DNA of 64,000 nucleotides from Bradyrhizobium sp. WSM1417 (GTDB lineage: Bacteria > Pseudomonadota > Alphaproteobacteria > Rhizobiales > Xanthobacteraceae): assembly GCF_000515415.1 (NCBI RefSeq), contig NZ_KI911783.1:288501-352500 (forward strand), given 5' to 3'. The position numbers and the translations under genes were made by a program. Each line of letters opens with the position of its first letter. Position 1 is the stretch's first letter. Of the stretch, positions 38,152-47,993 are shown piece by piece. Below the pieces are notes generated by a model that ran no database searches, had not been told where the DNA came from, and worked only from the letters and a program-made list of their open reading frames with translations.

Positions 38152-38844
38152 ATGACCTCACCCAGCGCCTTTGCCCATGTCGACACCTGGGTGTTCGACC
38201 TCGACAACACGCTCTATCCGCACCACGTCAATTTGTGGCAGCAGGTCGATGCGCGGATTACCGAGTTCGTTTGCAACTGGCTGAACCTGACACCGGTGGA
38301 AGCGCGCAAGATCCAGAAGGATTATTACCAGCGCTTCGGTACCACCATGCGCGGCATGATGACCCTGCATGGCGTCCGCGCCGACGACTATCTCGCCTAC
38401 GTCCACAAGATCGACCACTCACCGCTGGAGCCGAACCCGGCGCTGGGCGAGGCCATCGCAAAACTGCCGGGACGAAAGCTGATCCTGACCAACGGTTCGG
38501 TCGATCATGTCGATGCGGTGCTGGCGCGGCTCGGCTTTGCCACGCATTTCGACGGCGTGTTCGACATCATCGCCGCCGACTTCGAGCCGAAGCCGGCGCC
38601 GCAGACCTACCGCAAGTTTCTCGCCGACCATTCGGTCGATCCGACCCGCGCCGCGATGTTCGAGGACCTCGCCCGCAACCTCACCGTCCCGCACGAGCTC
38701 GGCATGACCACCGTGCTGGTGATACCGGACGGGACGAAAGAGGTCGTGCGCGAGGACTGGGAGCTGGCGGGCCGTGACGCCGCCCATGTCGACCACGTCA
38801 CGGATGATCTGGCGGGGTTTTTGCAGTCGTTCGCGATCGGCTGA
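38152..38844 (+). CDS. HAD-family pyrimidine 5'-nucleotidase-like hydrolase
   Basis: 230 residues. HAD motif I WVFDLDNTLYP (DxDxT with the nucleophile Asp), a helical cap with QKDYYQRFGTTMRGMM, motif II ILTNGSVDH, motif III lysine in DFEPKPAPQTY and motif IV AAMFEDLARNL. The arrangement matches the yeast SDT1/PHM8-type pyrimidine 5'-nucleotidases. A GTG six bases upstream is an alternative start; GAGAG precedes both. Substrate assignment is by family only. Confidence 0.88.
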   Translation: MTSPSAFAHVDTWVFDLDNTLYPHHVNLWQQVDARITEFVCNWLNLTPVEARKIQKDYYQRFGTTMRGMMTLHGVRADDYLAYVHKIDHSPLEPNPALGEAIAKLPGRKLILTNGSVDHVDAVLARLGFATHFDGVFDIIAADFEPKPAPQTYRKFLADHSVDPTRAAMFEDLARNLTVPHELGMTTVLVIPDGTKEVVREDWELAGRDAAHVDHVTDDLAGFLQSFAIG

Positions 38845-38869
38845 GCCCCGCAGCAACGCAGGAGCGACC

Positions 38870-39775
38870 GTGCCCCAGAAGCCGACAGATTTGGCTGCGA
38901 TCGAATGGGAAGACCTGCGCTACTTCCTGCACCTGGCTCGCGAAAAAAGCCTCTCGGGTGCCGCACGAAAGCTGGGCACCACGCAGCCGACAATGAGCCG
39001 ACGCCTCGAGCTGTTCGAAAGGAAGCTCGGTGCAATCCTGTTCGACCGCCTTCCGTCCGGACTTCGACTCTCCGACACCGGACGACAAATCCTTGATTAT
39101 GCCGAGAGGATGGAGGACGCAGCACTTGCGGCGCAGCGGATCGCAGTCGGCAGCAGCGCTGGACTGACCGGAACGGTGCGCGTGACCTCGCCCGAATGGC
39201 TCGGGGCACGGATCCTCTCGCCTTTGCTGGCGAAGTTCTGCGCGGCGCATCCGACCGTCACCGTCGAGCTGGTTACTGACGCCGAGGCCCTGAGCCTCAC
39301 GCGGCGGGAGATAGATGTCGCCCTGCGCTTCGGGCGCTTCCAGCAGGAGGGACTGATGCAGCGGAAGATCGGCAGCATTCCGTTCGAGCTTTATGCTGCT
39401 GCTGCGTATCTCAAGGTAAAGGGACCGCCCGATTTTTCGGGCGGTGGCGCCGACGCTGCGCTCATCACGATGAACGCGGCGCTCGCCGAAAGCGTTGCGG
39501 AGACGAAATGGCTGCGTCGCTATCTGCCGCTGGCACATGTTGGATTCTGCAGCAACAGCCGCGATGGTCAGGCCGCGGCAGCCGCCGCCGGCGCGGGGCT
39601 GGTTTGCTTGCCAACTCGCCTGGCCTCAGCCTATCCCGCGCTTCGTTCCATCAAGACGCCGGCGCCCGTCCCGAGCCGCGAGCTCTGGCTGGGATTTCAT
39701 CGCGATACCGGCAAGGTCCGGCGGGTTCGCGCCGTGGTGGACTTCATCGCTGGAGAATTCCGTCAATTCGCCTGA
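38870..39775 (+). CDS. LysR-family transcriptional regulator
   Basis: 301 residues. N-terminal helix-turn-helix (LRYFLHLAREKSLSGAARKL, TTQPTMSRRLELFERKLGA), then a type-2 periplasmic-binding-like effector domain (from about residue 95, TGTVRVTSPEWLGARILSPL). GTG start at 38870 with GGAG 5 nt upstream. An AhpD-like gene and a DUF302 gene follow on the same strand and are the likely targets, though LysR genes are more often divergent from their targets. Effector unknown. Confidence 0.9.
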   Translation: MPQKPTDLAAIEWEDLRYFLHLAREKSLSGAARKLGTTQPTMSRRLELFERKLGAILFDRLPSGLRLSDTGRQILDYAERMEDAALAAQRIAVGSSAGLTGTVRVTSPEWLGARILSPLLAKFCAAHPTVTVELVTDAEALSLTRREIDVALRFGRFQQEGLMQRKIGSIPFELYAAAAYLKVKGPPDFSGGGADAALITMNAALAESVAETKWLRRYLPLAHVGFCSNSRDGQAAAAAAGAGLVCLPTRLASAYPALRSIKTPAPVPSRELWLGFHRDTGKVRRVRAVVDFIAGEFRQFA

Positions 39776-39882
39776 GGCTTCGGCAAGCTGTATGCCGGCC
39801 ATACGCCCATAGCTGATGGCTCCGGCGAGACCGCACGTCTATCTCTCGAGCTGGCAACCCCTGCCGTTCGAGGAGAGAGACA

Positions 39883-40242
39883 ATGATGATGGATTGGAGC
39901 GCCTATCGGAGCGACTTGCTGGCGCGGATCGGCGACATTGGCGCCCTAAGCCCGGCGACGCTGAAGGGTTATCGCGAACTTGGGGCGGCTGGCGCCCAGA
40001 CAGGAAAGCTGGACGACAAGACGCGCGAGTTGATCGCACTGGCGGCGGCCGTGACCGCCCGCTGCGACGGGTGTATTGCGGTTCACGCCGACGCCGCCGC
40101 ACGTTACGGCGCAAGCCGCGAGGAGCTCGCGGAGGCCCTCGGCGTTGCGATTGCGATCGGTGCGGGTGCTTCGTTGGTCTACTCTGCACGGACGCTCGAA
40201 GCGTTCGATGCGAGCAGGGCACCAAGGCCGGACGAAGGCTGA
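39883..40242 (+). CDS. AhpD-like carboxymuconolactone-decarboxylase-family protein
   Basis: 119 residues. The signature ARCDGCIAVHADAAARYGAS holds the CxxC pair and the following His of the AhpD-like fold, a peroxidase/disulfide-relay site. Helix GVAIAIGAGASLVYSARTLE completes the core. MMM start, with GAGGAGAGA upstream. DUF302 follows 4 bp after the stop, so both are co-transcribed, perhaps under the LysR protein. A role in thiol or peroxide handling is likely; muconolactone chemistry is not implied. Confidence 0.87.
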   Translation: MMMDWSAYRSDLLARIGDIGALSPATLKGYRELGAAGAQTGKLDDKTRELIALAAAVTARCDGCIAVHADAAARYGASREELAEALGVAIAIGAGASLVYSARTLEAFDASRAPRPDEG

Positions 40243-40246
40243 TCCG

Positions 40247-40702
40247 ATGTCGCAAACACTGCAATCCGTGGCGTTCTCCGGATGCGGCTCGGCCGCAAGC
40301 TCGTTTCAACGGTCGGTCTCATCTTCGCTGACCGTCGAAGAGGTGGTCGCCCGCTTGAAGCAGGGAATTATTGCCGCAGACCTCTGGATCCTGCACGAGA
40401 TCGACCCGCAAATGCTGCTCAGTCGTGGCGGCTTCGCCATCGGCCCCGCGCGTCAGGTCCTTTTTTTCCATCCACGGCTGATGTCGCGGCTGCTGGCCGC
40501 CGATAGTGCGGCGCTGCTCGAGGCCCCCCTGAAGTTCGCCGTGATCGGCTTTCCCGACGGTCAAGCCGAACTGCGATGGCTTGATCCGGCTATCGCCTTC
40601 GCGCGCTACCGCTCGCCGGCCTTGACTGAACTCGGAAATGAGCTCGCCGGCCTCTGCGAGGGTATCGTGAACGGCATCGATCTCGCGGGCACATCAAAAT
40701 AG
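40247..40702 (+). CDS. DUF302 protein
   Basis: 151 residues: [55 protein letters not shown] and [19 protein letters not shown]. The two-layer alpha/beta pattern and the FFHPR stretch (usually a NP in other members) fit DUF302. Some members bind metals or small molecules, but none has a firm role. It starts 4 bp after the AhpD-like gene. A basic 20-residue leader without known function precedes the domain. Confidence 0.78.
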   Translation: MSQTLQSVAFSGCGSAASSFQRSVSSSLTVEEVVARLKQGIIAADLWILHEIDPQMLLSRGGFAIGPARQVLFFHPRLMSRLLAADSAALLEAPLKFAVIGFPDGQAELRWLDPAIAFARYRSPALTELGNELAGLCEGIVNGIDLAGTSK

Positions 40703-40839
40703 CGGCGGGCCATGTCCCGGGCCATGTCCCGGGCGCATCCGAACGCGCCGGGACATCGCCGACTGCGTTCTTGACTCTCTCGCTCCAAGTCCCGAAAAAG
40801 CGATCCAAATTCCCGCAAATACCGCTCAAGGATCGCCAA

Positions 40840-41685
40840 ATGTCCCTGTCCGCCCTCGAATCCACCATCAACGGCGCCTTCGAGGCGCGCGACGGCGTCT
40901 CGACCTCGACCAGGGGCGAGGTCCGCGAGGCCGTGGATCACGCGCTGGAGATTCTGGACAAGGGTGAGGCCCGCGTTGCCGAGCGCGGGGCCGACGGCAA
41001 GTGGAAGGTCAATCAATGGCTGAAGAAGGCGGTGCTGCTCTCGTTCCGCCTCAACGACATGGGCGCCATTCCCGGCGGCCCCGGCAAGGCGGCCTGGTGG
41101 GACAAGGTGCCCTCGAAGTTCGACGGCTGGGGTGAGAACCGCTTTCGCGACGCCGGCTTCCGCGCCGTCCCCGGCTCCATCGTGCGCCGCTCGGCCTTCA
41201 TCGCCCGCAACGTCGTGCTGATGCCGTCCTTCGTCAATCTCGGCGCCTATGTCGATGAATCCACCATGATCGACACCTGGTCGACCGTCGGCTCCTGCGC
41301 GCAGATCGGCAAGCGCGTGCACATCTCCGGCGGTGTCGGCATCGGCGGCGTGCTCGAGCCGCTGCAGGCCGAGCCTGTCATCATCGAGGACGATTGCTTC
41401 ATCGGCGCGCGTTCCGAGGTCGCCGAAGGCGTGATCGTGCGCAAGGGCGCGGTGCTGTCGATGGGCGTGTTCCTGGGTGCGTCGACCAAGATCGTCGACC
41501 GCGACACCGGCGAGATCTTTATCGGCGAGGTGCCGGAATATTCGGTCGTCGTTCCCGGCGCGCTGCCCGGCAAGCCCATGAAGAACGGCCAGATCGGCCC
41601 GAGCACCGCCTGCGCCGTCATCGTCAAGCGCGTCGACGAGCGCACGCGCTCCAAGACCAGCATCAACGAGCTGCTGCGGGATTGA
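40840..41685 (+). CDS. dapD: Tetrahydrodipicolinate N-succinyltransferase
   Basis: 281 residues, the usual size. It makes N-succinyl-2-amino-6-ketopimelate in the succinylase branch of lysine and meso-DAP synthesis. The N-terminal helical part ([20 protein letters not shown]) is followed by a left-handed beta-helix of hexapeptide repeats ([40 protein letters not shown]) and [20 protein letters not shown] at 40840 preceded by AAGGATC; the frame is open 23 codons further. dapE, which acts two steps later, is 0.9 kb downstream. Confidence 0.97.
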   Translation: MSLSALESTINGAFEARDGVSTSTRGEVREAVDHALEILDKGEARVAERGADGKWKVNQWLKKAVLLSFRLNDMGAIPGGPGKAAWWDKVPSKFDGWGENRFRDAGFRAVPGSIVRRSAFIARNVVLMPSFVNLGAYVDESTMIDTWSTVGSCAQIGKRVHISGGVGIGGVLEPLQAEPVIIEDDCFIGARSEVAEGVIVRKGAVLSMGVFLGASTKIVDRDTGEIFIGEVPEYSVVVPGALPGKPMKNGQIGPSTACAVIVKRVDERTRSKTSINELLRD

Positions 41686-41692
41686 GACTCTC

Positions 41693-41857
41693 TTCTCCCT
41701 CTCCCCGTTCTTACGGGGCCGCGACGAGCTTCGCTCGCGCTGAGAGGGTTGGGGTGAGGGGCCTCTCTCCACGGATGAGATTGCCGTGAGACCTGTACCC
41801 CCTCACCCGGATCGCAAGGGCGATCCGACCTCTCCCCGCAAGCGGGGCGAGGTGAAA
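41693..41857. repeat. Intergenic palindromic repeat, family 1 copy b
   Basis: CTCTTCTCCCTCTCCCCGTTCTTACGG... to ...CTCACCCGGATCGCAAGGGCGATCCGACCTCTCCCCGC. Shares arms with the copies at 6420 and 47819; fills the gap between dapD and the DUF805 gene. Confidence 0.8.
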
Positions 41858-41943
41858 GAAGCCCCTTGCGGCTCCTCATCGAACCCACCCTCCCCCAATC
41901 TCGACCAACATCCGGGCGACCTCTCCCGCCCGGAGCCTTTGGC

Positions 41944-42597
41944 ATGGACTGGACCTGGTATCTCTTCCGCTTCGACGGCCGCATCAACCGCGCCTTGCTG
42001 TGGCAAGCGCTGCTGATCGTCATGTTGCTGGCCTGCATGCTCGGGATGATCGACCAGGCCATCAAGGTGCTGAACGGGGCCGCGACTTTCGCCTTCAACT
42101 TCAAGGTCGACTTCGATTTCGGTGTCGACGACATCTTCAACGTGGTTGATCCCAGGGCCTACCGTCTGCTGGCAACCACGGATCGCGCGCCTCTCATCCT
42201 CAAGGTGCTCGGCAGCTCGCTATTCCTGTGGATCTATCTCGCAACCGCGACCAAGCGGCTGCACGATCGCGACCGGAGCGGCTGGTGGCTGGTTCCGTTC
42301 TTCGTCGTGCCCGCGTTGTTCGACCAGTTCTCGGACCTGCTGCCCACCGCATCAAACTGGGTTCTTGCCCTCGCCTGGGCCGTGCACATTCCGTGGTTTT
42401 GGGGCCTCGTGGAAATGTTCATTGTGCGCGGCACCTCGGGCGACAACCGGTTCGGCGCCGATCCGTTGGCCGAGGTTGAAGATGGCTCCGCGCCCGCCCC
42501 GCCTGCGGCGAAAAGCTGGGACCAGCAGAGCGAGATCGAATTTGTCCCGCCCAGTGCTAGCCCACCCGGCGGCATGCATGTTAAGCGGGGCGCATGA
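41944..42597 (+). CDS. DUF805 membrane protein
   Basis: 217 residues. It starts [20 protein letters not shown], the DUF805 hallmark (W..L..FRGRINR), has three to four membrane spans (about 18-40, 90-108, 122-140, 152-170) with the motif [14 protein letters not shown] between them, and a Pro/Ala-rich cytoplasmic tail. Function of the family is unknown. GGAG lies 11 nt before the ATG. The stop overlaps the dapE start (ATGA), so they are translationally coupled. Confidence 0.9.
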   Translation: MDWTWYLFRFDGRINRALLWQALLIVMLLACMLGMIDQAIKVLNGAATFAFNFKVDFDFGVDDIFNVVDPRAYRLLATTDRAPLILKVLGSSLFLWIYLATATKRLHDRDRSGWWLVPFFVVPALFDQFSDLLPTASNWVLALAWAVHIPWFWGLVEMFIVRGTSGDNRFGADPLAEVEDGSAPAPPAAKSWDQQSEIEFVPPSASPPGGMHVKRGA

Positions 42598-43760
42598 CCG
42601 ATGCTCTCTCGATTGCCCGCGATCTCATCCGCTGCCCCTCGGTAACCCCTGAAGATGCCGGTGCGCTGGGCGTGCTCGAACAGGCCCTCAACGCGGCAGG
42701 CTTCACATGCCATCGCGTCACCTTCAGCGAGCCCGGCACCGCCGACGTCGACAATCTCTATGCGCGGATCGGCACTGACGGGCCGCACATCACCTTTGCC
42801 GGCCACACCGACGTGGTGCCGCCGGGCGACGAGAGCGCCTGGAGCGTCGGCGCGTTCTCGGGCGAGGTCCGGGACGGCTTTCTACATGGCCGCGGCGCGG
42901 TCGACATGAAGGGCGGCATCGCCTGCTCGGTCGCCGCGGTGCTGGAGCATCTCGCCGCGAACGACGGCAAGCCGCGCGCGGACGGACAGGGCTCGATCTC
43001 GTTCCTGATCACTGGCGACGAGGAAGACGTCTCCATCAACGGCACCATCAAGCTGCTGCAATGGGCGGCGGAGCGCGGCGAGAAATTCGACCATTGCGTG
43101 CTGGGCGAGCCCTCCAATGTCGAGACGCTCGGCGACACCATCAAGGTCGGCCGCCGCGGCTCGCAATCCGGCACGCTGTATGTCGACGGCGTGCAGGGCC
43201 ACGTCGCCTACCCGCACCGCGCCGCCAATCCGGTGCCTGATATCTCGCGGCTGATCGTGGCGATCTCGGACGAGCCGCTCGACCATGGCAGCGCGCAGTT
43301 CCAAGCCTCCAATCTCGAATTCACCTCGGTCGACGTCGGCAACACCGCCAATAACGTCATCCCGGGACAAGCCCGCGCAAAATTCAACATCCGCTACAAC
43401 GACAACCACACCCAGGCGAGCCTGCGCGAGCTGGTCGAGACGCGGCTGACCAAAGCCTGCGGCAACCGCATTCGCGCCCGCATCGTCTGGGAGCCCTCGA
43501 ACTCGAACGTGTTCGTGACCAAGCCCGGACCGTTCACCGAGCTCGCGGTGTCCGCGATCGAGGAGGTGACGGGCCGCAAGCCGGAGCTGTCGACGTCGGG
43601 CGGCACCTCGGATGCGCGCTTCATCTCGAGCTATTGCCCGGTGATCGAATTCGGCCTGGTCGGCCAGACCATGCACCAGGTCGACGAGCGCGTGCCGGTT
43701 CAGGATCTGGAGCAGTTGACGAAGGTGTATCGCGGGATTTTGGCGAGGTATTTTGGGTAG
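42594..43760 (+). CDS. dapE: Succinyl-diaminopimelate desuccinylase
   Basis: 388 residues, an M20-type di-zinc enzyme that removes succinate from N-succinyl-LL-DAP. Zinc and catalytic motifs: [42 protein letters not shown] (catalytic Glu with bridging residue) and [16 protein letters not shown] (zinc His). The dimerisation lid lies between about 180 and 290. The 4-nt ATGA overlap with the DUF805 gene shows an operon that starts at or after dapD. Confidence 0.97.
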   Translation: MTDALSIARDLIRCPSVTPEDAGALGVLEQALNAAGFTCHRVTFSEPGTADVDNLYARIGTDGPHITFAGHTDVVPPGDESAWSVGAFSGEVRDGFLHGRGAVDMKGGIACSVAAVLEHLAANDGKPRADGQGSISFLITGDEEDVSINGTIKLLQWAAERGEKFDHCVLGEPSNVETLGDTIKVGRRGSQSGTLYVDGVQGHVAYPHRAANPVPDISRLIVAISDEPLDHGSAQFQASNLEFTSVDVGNTANNVIPGQARAKFNIRYNDNHTQASLRELVETRLTKACGNRIRARIVWEPSNSNVFVTKPGPFTELAVSAIEEVTGRKPELSTSGGTSDARFISSYCPVIEFGLVGQTMHQVDERVPVQDLEQLTKVYRGILARYFG

Positions 43761-43785
43761 GCTCTTCTTCCCGCCCAAACTCCGC

Positions 43786-43893
43786 TGTCATCGCCCGACT
43801 TGATCGGGCGATCCAGTATTCCAGAGACGGCAGTGACTGAGCCGAGAGGCCGCGGCGTACTGGATGCCCCGGTCAAGCCGGGGCATGACAGTG
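43786..43893. repeat. Intergenic palindromic repeat, family 3 copy a
   Basis: CTGTCATCGCCCGACTTGATCGGGCGATCCAGTATTCC... to ...GTACTGGATGCCCCGGTCAAGCCGGGGCATGACAG. Two hairpins facing each other around a central ACTGAGCCGAGAGGCCGC. Confidence 0.85.
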
Positions 43894-43927
43894 GTGGATG
43901 TAGCGAGAGCGCGCGCCCTCACCCCAA

Positions 43928-44665
43928 TCAGTAATCCACCTGCATCAGATACAGCCCGTCTGGCGGGGCGACGATGCCGCAAGCGGCGCGGTTGCGCGCG
44001 GCGAGCGCTGCGGAGAGATCGTCAGCAGTCCAGCGGCCTTCGCCGACCCACATCAGCGACCCCACCATCGAGCGCACCTGGCTGTGCAGGAACGAGCGCG
44101 CCGAGGTGAGAATAATGATCTCGCGCCCGTCGCGCAGGACGTCGAGCTGATCGAGCGTCTTCTCCGGTGACTTGGCTTGGCACTCGGTGTCGCGGAAGGT
44201 GGTGAAATCGTGCTTGCCGAGCAGGCGCTGTGCCGCCGCATGCATCGCATCGGCGTCGAGCCGGCGCGGCACGCGCCAGGCGTGGCCGGCATCGAGCGCG
44301 AGATTGGCACGGGTGTTGACGATACGGTAGCGGTAGTGGCGCTTCACGGCCGAGAAGCGCGCCTCGAAACTATCGGGCACGATGTCCGCATCGAGCACGG
44401 CGATCGGATGCGGGCGCAGATGCGCATTCAAGCCGTCGCGAAAACGGCCAGGTGGAAACTGTTTCTCAATGTCGACATGCGCGACCTGGCCCCGCGCATG
44501 CACGCCGGCATCGGTGCGGCCGGCGCCATGCACGCGCGCATCCGCGCCGGTCATCGCCTTCACCGCCGCTTCCAGCGCGCCTTGCACCGAGGGCAGCGTC
44601 TCCTGCACCTGCCAGCCGAAGAACGGCGCGCCGTCATATTCGATGATGAGCTTGTAGCGGGGCAT
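43928..44665 (-). CDS. truA: tRNA pseudouridine synthase A
   Basis: 245 residues. The catalytic motif [14 protein letters not shown] carries the conserved Asp; [12 protein letters not shown] and HYRYRIVN frame the active site. It modifies positions 38-40 in the tRNA anticodon stem. ATG at 44665 (GGACAAG upstream) chosen over an ATG 7 codons earlier. Convergent with dapE, and separated from fmt by a family 3 repeat. Confidence 0.97.
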   Translation of the reverse strand: MPRYKLIIEYDGAPFFGWQVQETLPSVQGALEAAVKAMTGADARVHGAGRTDAGVHARGQVAHVDIEKQFPPGRFRDGLNAHLRPHPIAVLDADIVPDSFEARFSAVKRHYRYRIVNTRANLALDAGHAWRVPRRLDADAMHAAAQRLLGKHDFTTFRDTECQAKSPEKTLDQLDVLRDGREIIILTSARSFLHSQVRSMVGSLMWVGEGRWTADDLSAALAARNRAACGIVAPPDGLYLMQVDY

Positions 44666-44682
44666 CTTGTCCAGTTTCGCTG

Positions 44683-44785
44683 TCATCGCCCGGCTCGACC
44701 GGGCGATCCAGTACTCCGCAGCCTATCCATTCGACCGAGAAGCCTCGGCGTACTGGATACCCCGCCTTCGCGGGGTATGACAGCG
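44683..44785. repeat. Intergenic palindromic repeat, family 3 copy b
   Basis: CTGTCATCGCCCGGCTCGACCGGGCGATCCAGTACTCC... to ...GTACTGGATACCCCGCCTTCGCGGGGTATGACAG. Sits between the co-directional truA and fmt genes. Confidence 0.85.
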
Positions 44786-45709
44786 TCAGGTGAATTTGGC
44801 GCCGGTCTTCAACGGCACGCCGCGCAGGAAGTCCGCGGCCTGCATGCGCGCCTTGCCTTCGCGTTGGAGCTCGATCAGGCGGATTGCACCCTCGCCGCAG
44901 GCGACGGTGAGGTGATCGTTGAGCACCTCGCCGGGTGCGCCCGTGCCTTTCGCCAGCTCGCAGCGCAGGATCTTGACCCGCGCATTCTCAAGCTCGGCCC
45001 AGGCGCCAGGAAACGGCGACAGGCCGTGGATATGGCGCAGCACCTCGCGCGCGGGCCTGGTCCAGTCGATCCGCGCTTCGGCCTTGTCGATCTTGGCGGC
45101 ATAGGTGACGCCGTCCTCGGTCTGCTGCTTGAGCTGGAGCCCGCCGCGGTCGAGCGCGGCCATGGCGCGCACCATGAGATCGGCACCGAGCCGGGACAGA
45201 CGATCATGCAGATCGAGCGCAGTCATATTGTCCGTGATCGCGAGCCGTTCCGCCATGGCGACGTCGCCGGTGTCGAGGCCAACATCCATCTTCATCACCA
45301 TCACGCCGGTCTCGGCATCGCCGGCCATGATCGCGCGGTTGATGGGAGCGGCGCCGCGCCAGCGTGGCAGCAGCGAGGCGTGCAGGTTGTAGCAGCCGAG
45401 CTTTGGCGCATCGAGGATCGCCTGCGGCAGGATCATGCCATAGGCGACGACGACGGCCGCGTCGGCGTCGAAGGCGCGAAATGCTTCCAGCGCCTCCGGC
45501 GTCTTCAAACTCTTCGGCGTCAGAACGGGCACGCCGAGCTTTCGCGCGGCCTCTTCCACGGGGGTCGGCTGCAATTGCAGCCCGCGCCGGCCGCCGGGCT
45601 TCGGCGCGCGCGTGTACACGGCCGCGATCTCGTGGCCATGCGCTACGAGTTCGAGCAGCGTCGGCACGGAGAAATCGGGCGTGCCCATGAAGATCAGGCG
45701 GAGGGGCAT
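44786..45709 (-). CDS. fmt: Methionyl-tRNA formyltransferase
   Basis: 307 residues. Formyl-THF domain: [37 protein letters not shown] (substrate loop with catalytic Asn-His-Asp set) and VGLDTGDV. The C-terminal OB-like part (from about 205) binds the initiator tRNA. It forms fMet-tRNA, whose formyl group the def product later removes. ATG at 45709; the frame is open 33 codons further but runs into the family 1 repeat. def lies upstream on the same strand across that repeat. Confidence 0.97.
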   Translation of the reverse strand: MPLRLIFMGTPDFSVPTLLELVAHGHEIAAVYTRAPKPGGRRGLQLQPTPVEEAARKLGVPVLTPKSLKTPEALEAFRAFDADAAVVVAYGMILPQAILDAPKLGCYNLHASLLPRWRGAAPINRAIMAGDAETGVMVMKMDVGLDTGDVAMAERLAITDNMTALDLHDRLSRLGADLMVRAMAALDRGGLQLKQQTEDGVTYAAKIDKAEARIDWTRPAREVLRHIHGLSPFPGAWAELENARVKILRCELAKGTGAPGEVLNDHLTVACGEGAIRLIELQREGKARMQAADFLRGVPLKTGAKFT

Positions 45710-45727
45710 GACAAGGACTCGGTACGT

Positions 45728-45892
45728 TCCCTCCCCCTTGTGGGGGAGGGTGAGGGAGAGGGGTGCCACACGACGCGCTCTCTCGGCTGGAGCGTTCGCG
45801 GTGCGCACCCGATTTGGATGACGGAGAGACTTCCGCCTGGGCTACCCCTCTCCCCCGCCCTCCCCCACAAGGGGGGAGGGAGCGCAGGGGAA
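45728..45892. repeat. Intergenic palindromic repeat, family 1 copy c
   Basis: CTCCCCCTTGTGGGGGAGGGTGAGG... to ...CCCTCTCCCCCGCCCTCCCCCACAAGGGGGGAGG. A diverged member with CTTGTGGGGGAG arms instead of CGCTTGCGGGGAG. Confidence 0.75.
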
Positions 45893-45917
45893 TGTGGGGC
45901 AGCACAGTCGCTTGTAC

Positions 45918-46442
45918 TCACTCGCCGCGCTTGGCGGCTTTCTCGAACTTCTTCAGCACGCGGTCGCGCTTGAGCTTTGACAGATAGTCGACGAACAGCA
46001 CGCCGTTGAGGTGGTCGATCTCGTGCTGGATGCAGGTGGCGTAGAGGCCTTCGGCATCCTCCTCGTGCACCTTGCCGTCGAGATCGGTGTAGCGCACCCG
46101 CACCTTCGCAGGGCGCTCGACCTCCTCGTAATATTCGGGAATCGACAGGCAGCCTTCCTCGTAGACCGACAGGTCCTCCGACGAGGCGATGATTTCGGGG
46201 TTGATGAAGACGCGCGGCTCGGGCTTGGTCTCGCCGTCCTGATCAGGCTTGGCGAGGTCCATGGTGATCAGCCGCAGCGGCTGCGCGATCTGGATCGCCG
46301 CGAGCCCGATGCCGGGCGCGTCGTACATGGTCTCGAACATGTCGTCGGCAAGCTTGCGGATCTCCGGCGTGACCTTCTCGATCGGCTTGGAGACCAGACG
46401 CAGCTGCTTGTCGGGCAGGATGATGATTTCTCTGAGGGCCAT
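45918..46442 (-). CDS. def: Peptide deformylase
   Basis: 174 residues. The three deformylase motifs are intact: [16 protein letters not shown] and QHEIDHLNG (metal ligands Cys and two His, catalytic Glu). It removes the formyl group from nascent N-termini. The C-terminus is a basic tail ([18 protein letters not shown]) that should contact the ribosome. It is divergent from rmuC across a gap with CtrA-like sites. Confidence 0.98.
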   Translation of the reverse strand: MALREIIILPDKQLRLVSKPIEKVTPEIRKLADDMFETMYDAPGIGLAAIQIAQPLRLITMDLAKPDQDGETKPEPRVFINPEIIASSEDLSVYEEGCLSIPEYYEEVERPAKVRVRYTDLDGKVHEEDAEGLYATCIQHEIDHLNGVLFVDYLSKLKRDRVLKKFEKAAKRGE

Positions 46443-46494
46443 GGCCGCGATTTAAGCCGCGCGTTCGATGCGGTCAATCCGGCCGGGAACCCCG

Positions 46495-46510
46495 TTAACC
46501 CTCCGTTAAC
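46495..46510. promoter_or_regulatory. CtrA-type site
   Basis: TTAACCCTCCGTTAAC is an exact TTAA-N7-TTAA(C) match to the CtrA consensus. It lies 50 bp upstream of def and about 105 bp upstream of rmuC, so it could control either gene in the cell cycle. Confidence 0.6.
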
Positions 46511-46576
46511 CATAAAACTTCGCCTTTCGTTAACCATAAAAATTAGCGGACCGTTTACCATAAATGTTCGCTATTC
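46505..46576 (+). repeat. 24-bp tandem repeat array (three units) with TTAACCAT half-sites
   Basis: Units begin at 46505, 46529 and 46553: GTTAACCATAAAACTTCGCC..., GTTAACCATAAAAATTAGCG..., GTTTACCATAAATGTTCGCT.... The first 12 bases are kept, the rest drift. The exact 24-bp period keeps the half-sites close to the same face of the helix (about 2.3 turns apart). Confidence 0.8.
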
Positions 46577-46613
46577 GTTCGTGTCTCCGAGCGAATCGGC
46601 TAGAAGCAGGGGC

Positions 46614-47813
46614 ATGAACGAGATCATTTTCATGCTCGGCGACTGGCCGGTGCGCACCGTGGACGCGCTGATCGGCTTTGGCGCCCTGGTCCTCATCCTG
46701 ATGGTGGTGATCGCCGTCGTGATCGCGCGCTCCGGGCGACGCGGCGCGGAACTCGCGATGGCCAACGCCATCCGCGCCGACGAACTCGAGGAGCGCATCA
46801 GCCAGATGCTGCATGCCCAGAGCGAGGCTTCGGGGCGGGTCGACGCCATGACCCAGACGCTGGCCGGCCGCCAGGCCGACATGGCACGCGCGGTCAACGA
46901 GCGGCTGGATTCGGTGACCCACCGGGTCGGCCAATCCATGGAGCACACCACCCGCAACACCATGGAGAGCCTGCGCGCGCTGCACGAGCGGCTCGGCATC
47001 ATCGACAGCGCGCACAAGAACCTCACCGACCTCACCACGCAGGTGACGACCTTGCGCGACGTGCTCGCCAACAAGCAGTCGCGCGGCGCCTTCGGTCAGG
47101 CGCGGATGGAGGCGATCGTCCAGGACGGTCTGCCGAAGGGCGCCTACGAGTTCCAGTTCACGCTCTCGACCGGCAAGCGGCCGGACTGCGTCGTGTTCCT
47201 GCCCGACCAGCGGCCACTCTGCATCGACGCGAAGTTTCCGCTGGAAGCGATGACCGCGCTGCATGACGCGCGGAGCGACGAGGAGAAGCGGATCGCCACG
47301 CAGCGGCTGCGCGGCGATGTCATGAAGCATGTCAGCGACATCTCCGAGAAATACCTCGTCGCCGGCGAGACCCAGGACATGGCACTGATGTTCGTGCCGT
47401 CGGAATCGGTCTACGCCGAGATCCACGACGGTTTCGACGACGTCATCCAGAAGGCGTATCGCGCCCGCGTCGTGCTGGTGTCGCCGTCGCTGCTGATGCT
47501 GGCGATCCAGGTGATGCAGCAGATCATGAAGGACGCGCGCATGCGCGATGCCGCCGACCAGATCCGCACCGAGGTGATCAAGCTCGGCGACGACCTCGGC
47601 CGCCTGCGCGATCGCGTGCTGAAATTGCAGAAGCACTTTGCCGACGCCAACGAAGACGTCCGCCAGATCCTGATCTCCGCCGACAAGATCGAGAAGCGCG
47701 CCGGGCGGATCGAAGAACTCGATTTCAGCAAGAGCGATGCGCCCGAAGCCCCGCATCTGGTTGCAACCGGCGTTGCCGAGCTGTTCCCGCGGAAGCTCCA
47801 GGCGGGGGAGTGA
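46614..47813 (+). CDS. rmuC: RmuC-family DNA recombination protein
   Basis: 399 residues. An N-terminal membrane anchor (about 15-38: ALIGFGALVLILMVVIAVVI) is followed by a long coiled coil (45-140) and the RmuC nuclease-like core with DCVVFLPDQRPLCIDAKFPL (PD-(D/E)xK-like D...DAK), AGETQDMALMFVPSESVYAE and VLVSPSLLMLAIQVMQQIM. It limits inversions and rearrangements at inverted repeats in E. coli. AGCAGGGGC precedes the ATG at 46614. That function is apt in a window so rich in inverted repeats, but the link is speculation. Confidence 0.93.
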   Translation: MNEIIFMLGDWPVRTVDALIGFGALVLILMVVIAVVIARSGRRGAELAMANAIRADELEERISQMLHAQSEASGRVDAMTQTLAGRQADMARAVNERLDSVTHRVGQSMEHTTRNTMESLRALHERLGIIDSAHKNLTDLTTQVTTLRDVLANKQSRGAFGQARMEAIVQDGLPKGAYEFQFTLSTGKRPDCVVFLPDQRPLCIDAKFPLEAMTALHDARSDEEKRIATQRLRGDVMKHVSDISEKYLVAGETQDMALMFVPSESVYAEIHDGFDDVIQKAYRARVVLVSPSLLMLAIQVMQQIMKDARMRDAADQIRTEVIKLGDDLGRLRDRVLKLQKHFADANEDVRQILISADKIEKRAGRIEELDFSKSDAPEAPHLVATGVAELFPRKLQAGE

Positions 47814-47818
47814 CTTTC

Positions 47819-47962
47819 CTTACCTCGCCCCGCTTGCGGGGAGAGGTCGGATCGCCCTTGTGATCCGGGTGAGGGGGTACAGGTCTCACAACCATCTCAT
47901 TTGTGGAGAGAGGCCCCTCACCCCGACCCTCTCCCCGTAAGAACGGGGAGAGGGAGAAGAGG
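47819..47962. repeat. Intergenic palindromic repeat, family 1 copy d
   Basis: CTTACCTCGCCCCGCTTGCGGGGAGAGGTCGGATCGCCC... to ...CCTCACCCCGACCCTCTCCCCG. Close to an inverse copy of the element at 41693 (reversed order of the same blocks). Confidence 0.8.
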
Positions 47963-47993
47963 CAGCGCTCCCAGAATCTGCTAACACCCTGCC

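Noticed and set aside
44177..45973. 598-codon open frame on the plus strand across truA and fmt
   Set aside because: It is antisense to two clear genes and reads as Arg/His-rich shadow; GC-rich codons keep it open.
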